Origin: Sedimentitalea sp041224545
GTDB taxonomy: Bacteria; Pseudomonadota; Alphaproteobacteria; Rhodobacterales; Rhodobacteraceae
NCBI RefSeq assembly: GCF_041224545.1
Contig: NZ_JBGFGP010000176.1
Coordinates: 62,001-126,000 of the forward strand
Direction: 5' to 3'
Length of the DNA stretch: 64,000 nucleotides
Shown here in pieces: positions 15,627 through 26,056 of the stretch. A model generated the notes under the pieces. The model made no database searches. It was given only the letters and a program-made list of their open reading frames with translations, and was not told the DNA's origin. A program made the position numbers and the translations under genes. Every line of letters starts with the position of its first letter. The first letter of the stretch is position 1.

Positions 15627-16931
15627 ATGATCCCCCGCTATTCCCGCCCTGATATGGTCGCCATCTGGAGCCCGGAAACCAAATTCCGCATCTGGTACGA
15701 AATCGAGGCCCATGCCTGTGACGCGCAGGCCGATCTCGGGGTGATCCCGCGTGAAAACGCGGAAGCGGTCTGGAAAGCCAGGGATGTCGAGTTCGACGTT
15801 GCCCGCATCGACGAGATCGAGGCCGTCACCAAGCACGATGTCATTGCCTTTCTCACGCATCTGGCCGAGATCATCGGCAATGACGAGGCCCGCTTCGTTC
15901 ATCAGGGCATGACCAGTTCGGACGTGCTCGACACCACCTTCAACGTACAGCTGGTACGCGCCGCCGATATCCTCATCGAAGACATGAAGGGACTGCTCGC
16001 CGCGCTCAAGCGCCGCGCGCTCGAACACAAGGACACGGTGCGCATCGGCCGCAGCCACGGCATTCATGCCGAACCCACGACGATGGGTCTGACCTTTGCC
16101 CGGTTCTACGCCGAGATGGACCGCAACATGACCCGCCTGAAGACCGCGCGAAAGGAGATTGCGACCGGCGCGATCTCCGGCGCGGTCGGCACCTTTGCCA
16201 ATATCGATCCGGCGGTCGAAGAGCATGTCTGCGCCAAGATGGGGCTCGAACCCGAACCCATCAGCACCCAGGTCATTCCGCGCGACCGCCACGCCGCGTT
16301 TTTCGCTGCGCTTGGCGTTGTCGGCAGTTCGATCGAGAACATCGCCATCGAGATCCGCCACATGCAGCGCACCGAGGTTCTGGAAGCCGAGGAGTTTTTC
16401 TCCAAGGGTCAGAAAGGCAGCAGCGCAATGCCGCACAAGCGCAACCCGGTGCTGACCGAGAACCTGACCGGTCTGGCGCGCCTTGTGCGTATGGCTGTGA
16501 TCCCGGCAATGGAAAACGTCGCGCTCTGGCACGAGCGTGACATCAGCCATTCTTCGGTCGAGCGCAATATCGGTCCGGACACCACGATCACGCTGGATTT
16601 CGCGCTCGCGCGTCTGACCCAGGTGGTGGACAAGCTGGTGATCTATCCCGACAACATGCTGGCCAACATGAACAAATTCCGTGGCCTCGTGATGAGCCAG
16701 CGGGTTCTGCTGGCGCTGACACAGGCAGGCGTCTCGCGCGAGGATTCCTACAAGCTGGTGCAGCGGAACGCGATGAAGGTCTGGGAACAAGGCAAGGATT
16801 TCAAGACCGAACTGCTCAACGATGCGGACGTGCTCAAGGCGCTGTCGCCCGAAGAGATCGAAGAGAAATTCGATCTCGGATATCACACCAAGCACGTGGA
16901 CACGATTTTCGCGCGCGTCTTCAAGGACTAA
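15627..16931 (+). CDS. purB: Adenylosuccinate lyase
   Basis: A 434-residue cytoplasmic enzyme of the fumarase/aspartase superfamily. It releases fumarate from SAICAR and from adenylosuccinate in purine synthesis. The superfamily signature GSSAMPHKRNP lies around residues 264-274, and the region with GMTSSDVLDTTFNVQL (about 93-108) and RSHGIHAEPTTMG (about 141-153, catalytic His) is typical. The length is the usual 434 for alphaproteobacteria. ATG at 15627 gives MIPRYSRPDM, the normal PurB N-terminus; a GTG four codons upstream is less likely. A repeat element and then a strong terminator follow the stop. Confidence 0.96.
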   Translation: MIPRYSRPDMVAIWSPETKFRIWYEIEAHACDAQADLGVIPRENAEAVWKARDVEFDVARIDEIEAVTKHDVIAFLTHLAEIIGNDEARFVHQGMTSSDVLDTTFNVQLVRAADILIEDMKGLLAALKRRALEHKDTVRIGRSHGIHAEPTTMGLTFARFYAEMDRNMTRLKTARKEIATGAISGAVGTFANIDPAVEEHVCAKMGLEPEPISTQVIPRDRHAAFFAALGVVGSSIENIAIEIRHMQRTEVLEAEEFFSKGQKGSSAMPHKRNPVLTENLTGLARLVRMAVIPAMENVALWHERDISHSSVERNIGPDTTITLDFALARLTQVVDKLVIYPDNMLANMNKFRGLVMSQRVLLALTQAGVSREDSYKLVQRNAMKVWEQGKDFKTELLNDADVLKALSPEEIEEKFDLGYHTKHVDTIFARVFKD

Positions 16932-16932
16932 A

Positions 16933-17029
16933 GCGTTTCGCGATTAACTTGAAACATCTGGCATCACTTAACGCGTTGAAATCTTTGATTTCAGGCAGCG
17001 TTGGGTGATTCAGGTTTATCGCGAAATGC
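16933..17029. repeat. Palindromic intergenic repeat, copy A
   Basis: A 97-bp element starting two bases after the purB stop. Its ends are imperfect inverted repeats: GCGTTTCGCGATTAAC on the left and, in reverse complement, GCATTTCGCGATAAAC on the right. The middle contains CTTAACGCGTTGAAATC and TTGATTTCAGGC. The same element recurs at 37608-37704 and, as a shorter degenerate copy, at 25283-25348. It looks like a short non-coding mobile or REP/MITE-like unit. It lies between purB and its terminator and would form a hairpin in the mRNA. Confidence 0.75.
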
Positions 17030-17063
17030 CACGGGATTGCTGCGCCGCAGCGCATTCAGACAC

Positions 17064-17108
17064 GGCCCGGATTGGCTCGGTTGTGCCAGTCCGGGCCCTT
17101 TTCGTTTT
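17064..17108 (+). terminator. Intrinsic terminator of purB
   Basis: A 13-bp stem with one G-T type mismatch (GGCCCGGATTGGC at 17064-17076, GCCAGTCCGGGCC at 17085-17097), an 8-base loop and then CTTTTCGTTTT. A strong factor-independent terminator reading with purB, downstream of repeat copy A. Confidence 0.9.
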
Positions 17109-17184
17109 GAGAAACCACGATAGCGCGCTACACTCTGCCGCGAATGCCCAAGATCGATGCTCGGAACCTGACTGGAGATCATTC

Positions 17185-17343
17185 ATGACCCTCAAGATTG
17201 TCGCAGCAACTCTGGTGCTTGTCACCCTGCCCGCCCTGTCCTTCGCGATGTGCTCGGATCGCAAACACCAGGCGCAATCCTGCGCTCCCGGCACGACATG
17301 GGATGCCGTCTCTGAAAGTTGCGTCGCGCAGATCAACAGTTGA
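17185..17343 (+). CDS. Small secreted Cys-rich protein with C-x5-WD-x5-C motif
   Basis: A 52-residue protein: signal peptide (about residues 1-21, ending PALSFA) and a ~30-residue mature part with Cys23, Cys33 and Cys46. The segment Cys33-x5-Trp39-Asp40-x5-Cys46 followed by VA is repeated in the next gene's product (17431-17970), so the two are likely functionally linked. The motif resembles half of a peritrophin-type chitin-binding loop, which may mean carbohydrate or surface binding (inference). ATG at 17185 is chosen because it gives a clean signal peptide, with GGAGATC before it. No named family is known to me. Confidence 0.65.
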   Translation: MTLKIVAATLVLVTLPALSFAMCSDRKHQAQSCAPGTTWDAVSESCVAQINS

Positions 17344-17430
17344 TCACACGCGACAGCGAAATCGCGCGTGTAGAACCGGGCTTTCCGCGTGGTCTTGGTT
17401 CGCGCACCCGAAAAAGCGGTTGAGCAGACC

Positions 17431-17970
17431 ATGTTGACTCCGAAGATACGCGTTCTTTTTTCCTTGCTGGTTGCGATCCCGGGGCTGGCCTTTGGTGCCA
17501 GTGACGATGCGCCACCGAAACCGACCAACACGACCAAATCCTGCAAAGGCGTTCAGGTCTGGGATCCGGCGACGCAGAAATGCGTCGCCCCCGACAATGC
17601 CTCGCTGGACAGCGATGCGCTGTATGACGCCGCGCGCGAGCTTGCCTATGCCGGTCGCTATGGGGATGCACAGGGTGTGTTGAGTGCGATGCGCGATCAA
17701 TCGGATGATCGTGTGCTGACCTATTGGGGTTTTACCCATCGCAAGATGGGCAACACCGACTTGGCCAATGTATTCTATGCGCGCGCGATCGAGCGTAACC
17801 CGGACAATATTCTGGCCCGCTCCTACATGGGACAGGGCCTTGTCGAGGAAGGACGGACAGACGAGGCCATCGCACAATGGCGCGAGATCACCGCGCGCGC
17901 AGGCACCGGCAGTTGGGCCGAGGTGTCCCTGCGCGACGCGATCCGAACCGGCATGACCTATAACTACTGA
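17431..17970 (+). CDS. Secreted TPR protein with N-terminal C-x5-WD-x5-C motif
   Basis: A 179-residue exported protein. Its signal peptide covers about residues 1-22 (SLLVAIPGLAFGA). The mature N-terminus has the motif Cys38-x5-Trp44-Asp45-x5-Cys51-VA, which the preceding 52-residue protein shares. Residues about 60-165 form three tetratricopeptide-like helical pairs (AARELAYAGRYGDAQGVL; YWGFTHRKMGNTDLANVFYARAIERNPDN; ARSYMGQGLVEEGRTDEAIAQW). These fit a periplasmic protein-binding scaffold. ATG at 17431 is preferred to an upstream GTG because of the signal peptide. The partner is unknown. Confidence 0.75.
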   Translation: MLTPKIRVLFSLLVAIPGLAFGASDDAPPKPTNTTKSCKGVQVWDPATQKCVAPDNASLDSDALYDAARELAYAGRYGDAQGVLSAMRDQSDDRVLTYWGFTHRKMGNTDLANVFYARAIERNPDNILARSYMGQGLVEEGRTDEAIAQWREITARAGTGSWAEVSLRDAIRTGMTYNY

Positions 17971-18046
17971 TTTTCAGGCTTTGTTTACGGCTTGTGCCCT
18001 AGTCTGACCCGGTTCACGGATCAGGTCATGAAGGCGCGGCCAGAGC

Positions 18047-19135
18047 ATGCAGCAACTCACACAGGTTTCCAGGCTGCCGATGGCGGCGACAGGCACGGAC
18101 ACCCCGCAGGCGGAGGCGTCGGCCCCGGCCAGCAGACTGAATTCCAAGGCAAAGGCGGCGATCGTCGTGCGCCTGCTGCTGAATGAGGGGGCGGATCTCC
18201 CGCTTGAGGATTTGCCCGACGAGTTGCAGGCGCGGCTGATTCAGCAGATGGGTTCGATGGGTCTGGTCGACCGGACCACCCTGTTTTCGGTGGTCGAGGA
18301 ATTCGCCGGGGTTCTGGATGGTGTCGGACTGTCCTTTCCCAAGGGGCTGGCCGAAGCGATCTCGGCCATGGACGGAAAAATCAGCCCGCAGACGGCAGCA
18401 CGGTTGCGCAAGGAAGCGGGAGTGCGACAGGCGGGCGATCCTTGGGCGCGTCTCAGGGCGCTTCCCATCCAGGATCTGGTTCGAATGGCGCAGGCCGAGT
18501 GTATCGAGGTCGCTGCCGTGCTGCTGTCGAAACTCGACACGGCCAAGGCGGCGGAATTGCTTGGCGCGCTGCCCGGCCCACTGGCACGACGTATCACCTA
18601 TGCAGTGTCGCAAACCGGCGAGGTCACGCCCGACGCCGTAGACAGGATCGGCCTGTCGCTCGCCTCGCAACTCGACCACAAGGCCCCCGTTGCCTTCGAT
18701 GACGCGCCGGGTGCGCGGATCGGAGCCATTCTCAACCAGTCCGCCGCCACAACCCGCGACGACATGCTGACGGGCCTCGACGAAACCGATCAGGAATTCG
18801 CCAGCACGGTGCGCAAATCGATCTTCATCTTTGCCCACATCCCCGATCGTGTGCGGCCTCGCGACGTGCCCGCTTTGGTCCGCGCAGTGGAACAGGATGT
18901 GCTTGTGACCGCTCTTGCTGCCGCAACCGATGAAGACACCCAACGCTCCGCCGAATTCCTGCTCGGAAACATGCCGAGCCGGCTCGCGGACAGTGTGCGC
19001 GAAGAGGTCGAAGAAAAGGGCAAGGTCAAGGCGCGAGATGGCGAAGCCGCCATGACCGAGGTGATCGCGGCGATCCGGGCGCAGGAGCAGTCGGGCGATC
19101 TGCAACTGATCGTTCCCGACGAGGCAGAGGAATAG
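18047..19135 (+). CDS. fliG: Divergent FliG-family (flagellar motor switch-like) protein
   Basis: A 362-residue soluble protein that I place in the FliG family from its middle and C-terminal domains. FliG sits in the flagellar switch complex and passes torque from the stator. The middle domain aligns around residues 130-205 (PWARLRALPIQDLVRMAQ ... LLSKLDTAKAAELLGALP). The C-terminal domain aligns from about 255 (RKSIFIFAHIPDRVRPRDVPALVRAVEQ). Two changes are notable: the EHPQ motif that contacts FliM is ECIE (151-154), and the charged DDR segment of the torque helix is RPRD. No other flagellar gene is in the window. It could be a true but divergent FliG or a paralogue with another job. Confidence 0.75.
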   Translation: MQQLTQVSRLPMAATGTDTPQAEASAPASRLNSKAKAAIVVRLLLNEGADLPLEDLPDELQARLIQQMGSMGLVDRTTLFSVVEEFAGVLDGVGLSFPKGLAEAISAMDGKISPQTAARLRKEAGVRQAGDPWARLRALPIQDLVRMAQAECIEVAAVLLSKLDTAKAAELLGALPGPLARRITYAVSQTGEVTPDAVDRIGLSLASQLDHKAPVAFDDAPGARIGAILNQSAATTRDDMLTGLDETDQEFASTVRKSIFIFAHIPDRVRPRDVPALVRAVEQDVLVTALAAATDEDTQRSAEFLLGNMPSRLADSVREEVEEKGKVKARDGEAAMTEVIAAIRAQEQSGDLQLIVPDEAEE

Positions 19136-19325
19136 CCGCACTCGACGACGCGCCCCGATCCATATCCCGTCCGACACGCCGGAAAACAGGTGCGACCGCC
19201 AAGCGCCATTTCAGGTGTCCGGACCTGCGCAGCTTCCGATCCCGGCCCCGCCCGCACGATGGACAGTGCTGAACATATCAACTATCACGTTGCTATGACG
19301 TCCGCGTAATTCCAGGCAAGGCGCA

Positions 19326-20198
19326 ATGATGAGCGACATCACTCTGCACGATACGCGCGGGCGGGCCATCCTGCTCATGATAACGGCGATTTTCTGTTTC
19401 ACGCTGATGGACGCCTCGGCCAAGGCGCTTGCGCCACGCATCGGCATCCTGCCCACCGTCTGGGCACGCTACGCCGGCCAGATGGCGCTGGTGCTTGTTC
19501 TGGTCGCCCCGCGTTTGCGCAGCGTCGTCCGCACGAGTCATCCGGTGCTCCAGTTCCTGCGCTCCATCCTGTTGATGAGCGCCACAGCATTCTTTTTCAC
19601 CGGCATCAGCATGATTCCCCTGTCGGACGCTGCCGCGCTCATGGCGCTGAACCCGGTCCTGATCACGCTCGGCGCCGCCCTGTTCCTATCCGAACCGCTG
19701 GGGCTGCGGCGGATCGGCGGCATCATCGTCGCATTGATCGGGGCGCTGATCATCATTCGACCCGGGAGCGCGGTGTTCTCGCTTTCCGCATTACTGCCGC
19801 TCGCCGCCGCCGCCTGTTATTCGGCCTATTCGCTGCTGACGCGACGCCTTGGTCCGGACGAAGATGTCTGGACCTCGCTGTTTTACACGGGGCTGGTCGG
19901 AACCGTTTTGCTGACGCTTGCCGTTCCCTTTGTCTGGCAAACCCCTGACCTGATCGCCTGGGGGCTGATCGGGGCCATCACGCTTGCCGGCACCGTGGGT
20001 CAACTCGCGCTGATCCGCGCGTTCAGCCAGGGCGAAGCAAGCATGCTCGCGCCCTATTCCTATACCGGACTGGTTTTTGCGGCCGCTTGGGGGGCGCTCT
20101 TCTTTGCCGAGCTGCCCGACAGCTGGACCATCCTGGGTGCCCTTGTGATCGCCGGCGCAGGTCTGTATGTCTGGCACCGCGAGACCTTTCGCCGCTGA
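19326..20198 (+). CDS. EamA/DMT-family transporter
   Basis: A 290-residue inner membrane transporter with ten predicted helices in two EamA repeats. MITAIFCFTLMDASAKALAPRIG near residue 20 and a second-repeat start at SALLPLAAAACYSAYSLLTRRLG (about residues 156-178) are typical of the S-adenosylmethionine-transporter-like/RhtA-like branch. The substrate is unknown. A GCAAGGCG stretch precedes the ATG. The next gene starts 9 bases after the stop, so an operon with the acyltransferase is likely. Confidence 0.88.
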   Translation: MMSDITLHDTRGRAILLMITAIFCFTLMDASAKALAPRIGILPTVWARYAGQMALVLVLVAPRLRSVVRTSHPVLQFLRSILLMSATAFFFTGISMIPLSDAAALMALNPVLITLGAALFLSEPLGLRRIGGIIVALIGALIIIRPGSAVFSLSALLPLAAAACYSAYSLLTRRLGPDEDVWTSLFYTGLVGTVLLTLAVPFVWQTPDLIAWGLIGAITLAGTVGQLALIRAFSQGEASMLAPYSYTGLVFAAAWGALFFAELPDSWTILGALVIAGAGLYVWHRETFRR

Positions 20199-20207
20199 GA
20201 GTCCCGA

Positions 20208-21098
20208 ATGCCGGCAGAATTTTCTGAACTTTCCCGCTTCGAGCGTATCAAATATTACACGGCGAACCTGTTTCTGCGCGCCCTTATCGGCGGGTTCAAA
20301 CTGCTTCCTTACAGGATGCGGATCCCGGCGATGGGCTGGCTGGTCGCGCATGTGATGGCACCGCTGGCCGGTTTCAACCGCCGGGTGCGCGACAACCTCA
20401 ACCTGACCTGCCCCGAGCTTGACGAAGCCGAAGTGCAGCGCCTGTGCCGCGCGGTGTGCGACAATGCCGGGCGCTCGCTCATCGAATTCTATTCCGGCCA
20501 GGAATTTATCGATCGTGCCCGCTCTGCGGAAATCGGCGGCCCCGGTCTTGCCGCCTTGCAGGAGGCGCGCGACGCGGGACGGCCCGTCATCCTTATGACC
20601 GGGCATTTCGGCAATTACGACGCGGCCCGCGCCAAGCTGATTTCGCTGGGTTTTGGCATGGGCGGGCTTTACCGGCGCATGGCCAACCCGTATTTCAACG
20701 AGCATTATCGCAAGATGCTCGCCACCATCGGCACCCCGATGTTCGAACAGGGGCGCCGCGGCATGATCGAGATGGTGCGCCATCTGAAACAGGGCGGGAT
20801 CATCGCGATTGTCGGAGACCTGCACGTACAGGAAGGCATTGAACTCGATTTCTTTGGCCAACCGGCGATCACGTCGACGGTGCCCGCAGAGCTTGCGATC
20901 AAACAGGATGCGGCATTGATCACCGCCTACGCGATCCGCCAGCCGGATGGGCTCAACTTCCGGATCGAGATGCATGAGCCCATTGCCCATTCCGATCCAG
21001 CGACCATGACGCAGCAACTCAACGACGATCTCGAAGCGGTGGTGCGTCGACATATGGACCAGTGGTTCTGGATACACCGGCGCTGGAAGCCGGCCTGA
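20208..21098 (+). CDS. LpxL/HtrB-like lysophospholipid acyltransferase
   Basis: A 296-residue enzyme of the lipid A lauroyl/myristoyl acyltransferase family. These proteins sit at the inner face of the inner membrane and add a secondary acyl chain to lipid A or a related lipid. The HX4D catalytic motif is His133-Phe-Gly-Asn-Tyr-Asp138, and the family end WFWIHRRWK is present at about residues 286-294. An N-terminal hydrophobic stretch provides membrane attachment. It follows an EamA gene by 9 bases. The exact acceptor (lipid A or another lysolipid) cannot be decided from sequence. Confidence 0.88.
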   Translation: MPAEFSELSRFERIKYYTANLFLRALIGGFKLLPYRMRIPAMGWLVAHVMAPLAGFNRRVRDNLNLTCPELDEAEVQRLCRAVCDNAGRSLIEFYSGQEFIDRARSAEIGGPGLAALQEARDAGRPVILMTGHFGNYDAARAKLISLGFGMGGLYRRMANPYFNEHYRKMLATIGTPMFEQGRRGMIEMVRHLKQGGIIAIVGDLHVQEGIELDFFGQPAITSTVPAELAIKQDAALITAYAIRQPDGLNFRIEMHEPIAHSDPATMTQQLNDDLEAVVRRHMDQWFWIHRRWKPA

Positions 21099-21111
21099 AA
21101 CACCAGACGAA

Positions 21112-21164
21112 CCGCCTGCATGGCGTCACACTACGCCCAGATGTCCCGTGGTGATCGCAGGCGG
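21112..21164. terminator. Nested inverted repeats between convergent genes
   Basis: CCGCCTGC (21112-21119) pairs with GCAGGCGG (21157-21164), and GGCGT (21122-21126) pairs with ACGCC (21133-21137) inside the loop. It lies in the 68-bp gap between the acyltransferase and DUF1223 gene ends. There is no T-tract, so its role as a terminator is uncertain. Confidence 0.35.
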
Positions 21165-21166
21165 CT

Positions 21167-21868
21167 CTAATCGATCGCCGCCGCCGCGACGATTTCACCT
21201 TGTCCCGCATATTGCAGCAAGATGACGGCCGGAAGTTCGCCGGTCAGTTCGGTGTCCTGCCGGTAGGGTGCGCGGCCGTCCCACTCTCCCACGACCGACC
21301 AGTCTTCGACCACATTGGCGTAATCCAGTTCATTGCCTGCGTTTTCACCTCTGGTGATCCTCGCCGTTCGAAGGGGAGAATACCGCACGAGTTGTACGGT
21401 CATCGGAGCTGCAAGCGATTGCGCGACAGGCACAGCGTGTATCGACAACCGTGATCCCTCGCGTGTCGCCGACAGTTCGACGACCGGCTTGCGCGATTTT
21501 TCGCGCTCGATGATCCCGATGACTTCCCCGGCGCGGGCACCGACCACATCATCGACCCCGTTGATGATCATTTGCGGCGTATAGACCATGTCACGCCCGC
21601 CGACATCGGCGTAGCGGCGCTGACGCTTGGAGTTTTTCGCAAGCGCATATTCGTCCTTCCAGCCGATGTAATCCCAATAGTCCACATGCAAGGCCAGTGC
21701 GATCACGTCGTCCCGGTCCGCCAGTTGATGCAGGATGGCGTCGGCGGGCGGACAGGACGCACATCCCTGAGACGTGAACAATTCCACGACGACGCTGCGA
21801 TCCTGCGCGATGAGAACCGTGGACGTGGTGGCGCAGATGGCGAGCGTTGCAGCGGCAAGCAATTTCAT
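21167..21868 (-). CDS. DUF1223 domain protein, exported, thioredoxin-like
   Basis: A 233-residue exported protein with a signal peptide (about residues 1-21). The mature start, VVVELFTSQGCASCPPADAIL, has a CxxC pair (about residues 35-38) in a thioredoxin-like first strand and helix, typical of DUF1223. HVDYWDYIGWKDEYA and YTPQMIINGVDD (the usual thioredoxin cis-Pro region) follow. The function of the family is not firmly known; a periplasmic redox role is inferred. ATG at 21868 is chosen for the signal peptide. It is convergent with the acyltransferase. Confidence 0.88.
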   Translation of the reverse strand: MKLLAAATLAICATTSTVLIAQDRSVVVELFTSQGCASCPPADAILHQLADRDDVIALALHVDYWDYIGWKDEYALAKNSKRQRRYADVGGRDMVYTPQMIINGVDDVVGARAGEVIGIIEREKSRKPVVELSATREGSRLSIHAVPVAQSLAAPMTVQLVRYSPLRTARITRGENAGNELDYANVVEDWSVVGEWDGRAPYRQDTELTGELPAVILLQYAGQGEIVAAAAID

Positions 21869-22102
21869 GTGAAGCGATTTCCCTGATCTGTGCACGGGTC
21901 TAACCATGTCGGCGCAGATTTGCCAATCAAGGTTTCTTGACGAATCTGCAATGCATGGCTCGCGTCAATGTGACTCGGAGCCGTCTGCCGGCGTATCCGC
22001 GGCGGAGAACATGCCGGTGAACGCTATTGATCCCGCGCCGCTCCTGATGCAGACAAATGTGAGCCAATTCCGCAATCCACGACTCTTAGAGGGAGGCCGC
22101 AG

Positions 22103-24877
<2,775 letters not shown>

Positions 24878-24898
24878 CTTGACGCTGAAACCAGAAAT

Positions 24899-24925
24899 CG
24901 GGCGTCTCATCCGGCGCCCGTTTTT
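24899..24925 (+). terminator. Intrinsic terminator of acnA
   Basis: CGGGCG (24899-24904) pairs with CGCCCG (24915-24920) across a 10-base loop, followed by five T residues. It lies 22 bases after the acnA stop, before the SDR remnant, so the remnant probably is not read with acnA. Confidence 0.82.
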
Positions 24926-24943
24926 CCGCCCAAAGGTCCGACG

Positions 24944-25282
24944 ATGAGGCGCGTTGCTCTGGTCACAGGGGCGGCGCGCGGCATCGGTCGTGCCATTGCC
25001 GAGGATCTGGGCCACGATCACGCGCTGGCGATCACCCGCCGCAACAGCGATGCATCGGACGTCTTGCGCGAACATCCCGATACGCTTGCGATCAGGACCG
25101 ATTTTACCGCCCCCGACACCCCGCGCGACGCCGATTTGACGCAGCTCTTCGTGGACCAAACCGCGTTGGGGCGCATTGGCCGCCCCGAAGACGTCGCCAA
25201 GGCCGTGCGCTTCTTTGCCTCCGATGCGGCGGATTTCATCACCGGAGAGGTCCTGACCGTCTCGGGTGGCTATCGCCTCTAG
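24944..25282 (+). pseudogene. Short-chain dehydrogenase remnant with internal deletion
   Basis: A 112-residue frame with both ends of a classical SDR but no middle. The N-terminus has the cofactor loop TGAARGIGRAIAEDL (about residues 8-22). From about residue 75 it has the normal SDR end GRIGRPEDVAKAVRFFASDAADFITGEVLTVSGGYRL. A full SDR is about 240-250 residues, so about 130 residues are missing. These would hold the NNAG motif, the catalytic Ser and the Tyr-x3-Lys pair. The reading frame is kept across the join (near base 25125), so a short protein may still be made, but it cannot be a working oxidoreductase. Repeat copy C begins at the stop codon. Confidence 0.8.
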
Positions 25283-25348
25283 AGTGCTTCGCGGTTAATC
25301 CGATACATTCAGAACGTCACGCAGTCATTTGAAATTGATTCGTTAAGC
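25283..25348. repeat. Palindromic intergenic repeat, degenerate copy C
   Basis: Starts directly after the SDR remnant. TGCTTCGCGGTTAATC matches the left end of copies A and B, and the rest (ATTTGAAATTGATTCGTTAAG) matches the palindromic core read in reverse. It is shorter and more diverged than the other two copies. It fills most of the gap to the end of ccmG. Confidence 0.5.
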
Positions 25349-25356
25349 AAGGAAAA

Positions 25357-25905
25357 TCAGTCTTGGCGCTTGTTCTGTGCAGCTTCGATTGCCGGTCGCA
25401 GGGTCTTGTCGATCACGCGCTGCGTGATCGGTCCGGCGATGCGCAGCAGGATGGTGCCCGTATCGTCGATCAGATAGGTTTCGGGAACGCCGTAAACGCC
25501 CCAGTCCAGCGCCATGCGCCCGTCGCGATCCGCGCCGATCCGTTCGTATGGATCGCCAAGCTCGGTCAGGAATGCGATGGCATTGGCCGGTTCATCCTTG
25601 TAATTGACGCCGTAGATCGGCAAGCCCTCTGCGGCGAGTGCTTCGAGATTGGGATGCTCCACCCGGCAGGGCGCGCACCAGCTCGCCCAGTAATTGACCA
25701 GCTTGATCCCCTCCTGACGCAGGGTGGCATCGTCAAAAGGCACCTTGCCCGGCAATTCGCTGAGCACCACCGGCGGCGCCTGCTGGTCCTTGCGCGCGGA
25801 TGGCAGCGCCTCGGGATCCTCGCGAAACATCCCGACAGCCGCCAGAAGCGCGAAGCCCGCAAAAATCAGCGGCGGAGCGATCATCAGGGGCGAAATCCTA
25901 GCCAT
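25357..25905 (-). CDS. ccmG: Thiol:disulfide interchange protein CcmG/DsbE
   Basis: A 182-residue membrane-anchored periplasmic thioredoxin that keeps the CXXCH cysteines of apocytochrome c reduced for heme attachment. It has an N-terminal anchor helix (about residues 6-26), then the active site WASWCAPCRVEH with Cys77 and Cys80, and the GVYGVPETYLID cis-Pro segment. The start at 25905 (MARISPL) overlaps the end of ccmD by 8 bases; a longer in-frame upstream ORF runs through ccmD and is not used. It is last in ccmABCDG. Confidence 0.95.
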   Translation of the reverse strand: MARISPLMIAPPLIFAGFALLAAVGMFREDPEALPSARKDQQAPPVVLSELPGKVPFDDATLRQEGIKLVNYWASWCAPCRVEHPNLEALAAEGLPIYGVNYKDEPANAIAFLTELGDPYERIGADRDGRMALDWGVYGVPETYLIDDTGTILLRIAGPITQRVIDKTLRPAIEAAQNKRQD

Positions 25906-26056
25906 TGCGCGATATCCGTTTTTCCAGAGCGGCCATCTCGGCGCGCACCTTGCGTCCACGCCAGATACTGACCAGCACCAGAAGCACCAGCAGCAGCAAC
26001 GACGCCACGTAGGCCGAGATCACCGTCTCGGCGTATTTTCCCAGATCGGGCATCAT
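25898..26056 (-). CDS. ccmD: Heme exporter protein CcmD
   Basis: A 52-residue single-span protein (hydrophobic helix about residues 12-31, then a basic cytoplasmic tail WRGRKVRAEM). CcmD holds heme-loaded CcmE to the CcmABC complex in the inner membrane. Size, position between ccmC and ccmG, and the early Tyr (GKYAETVISAY) all fit. Its ATG overlaps the ccmC stop (ATGA) and its end overlaps ccmG. An in-frame ATG one codon further in is an equally possible start. Confidence 0.88.
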   Translation of the reverse strand: MMPDLGKYAETVISAYVASLLLLVLLVLVSIWRGRKVRAEMAALEKRISRNG

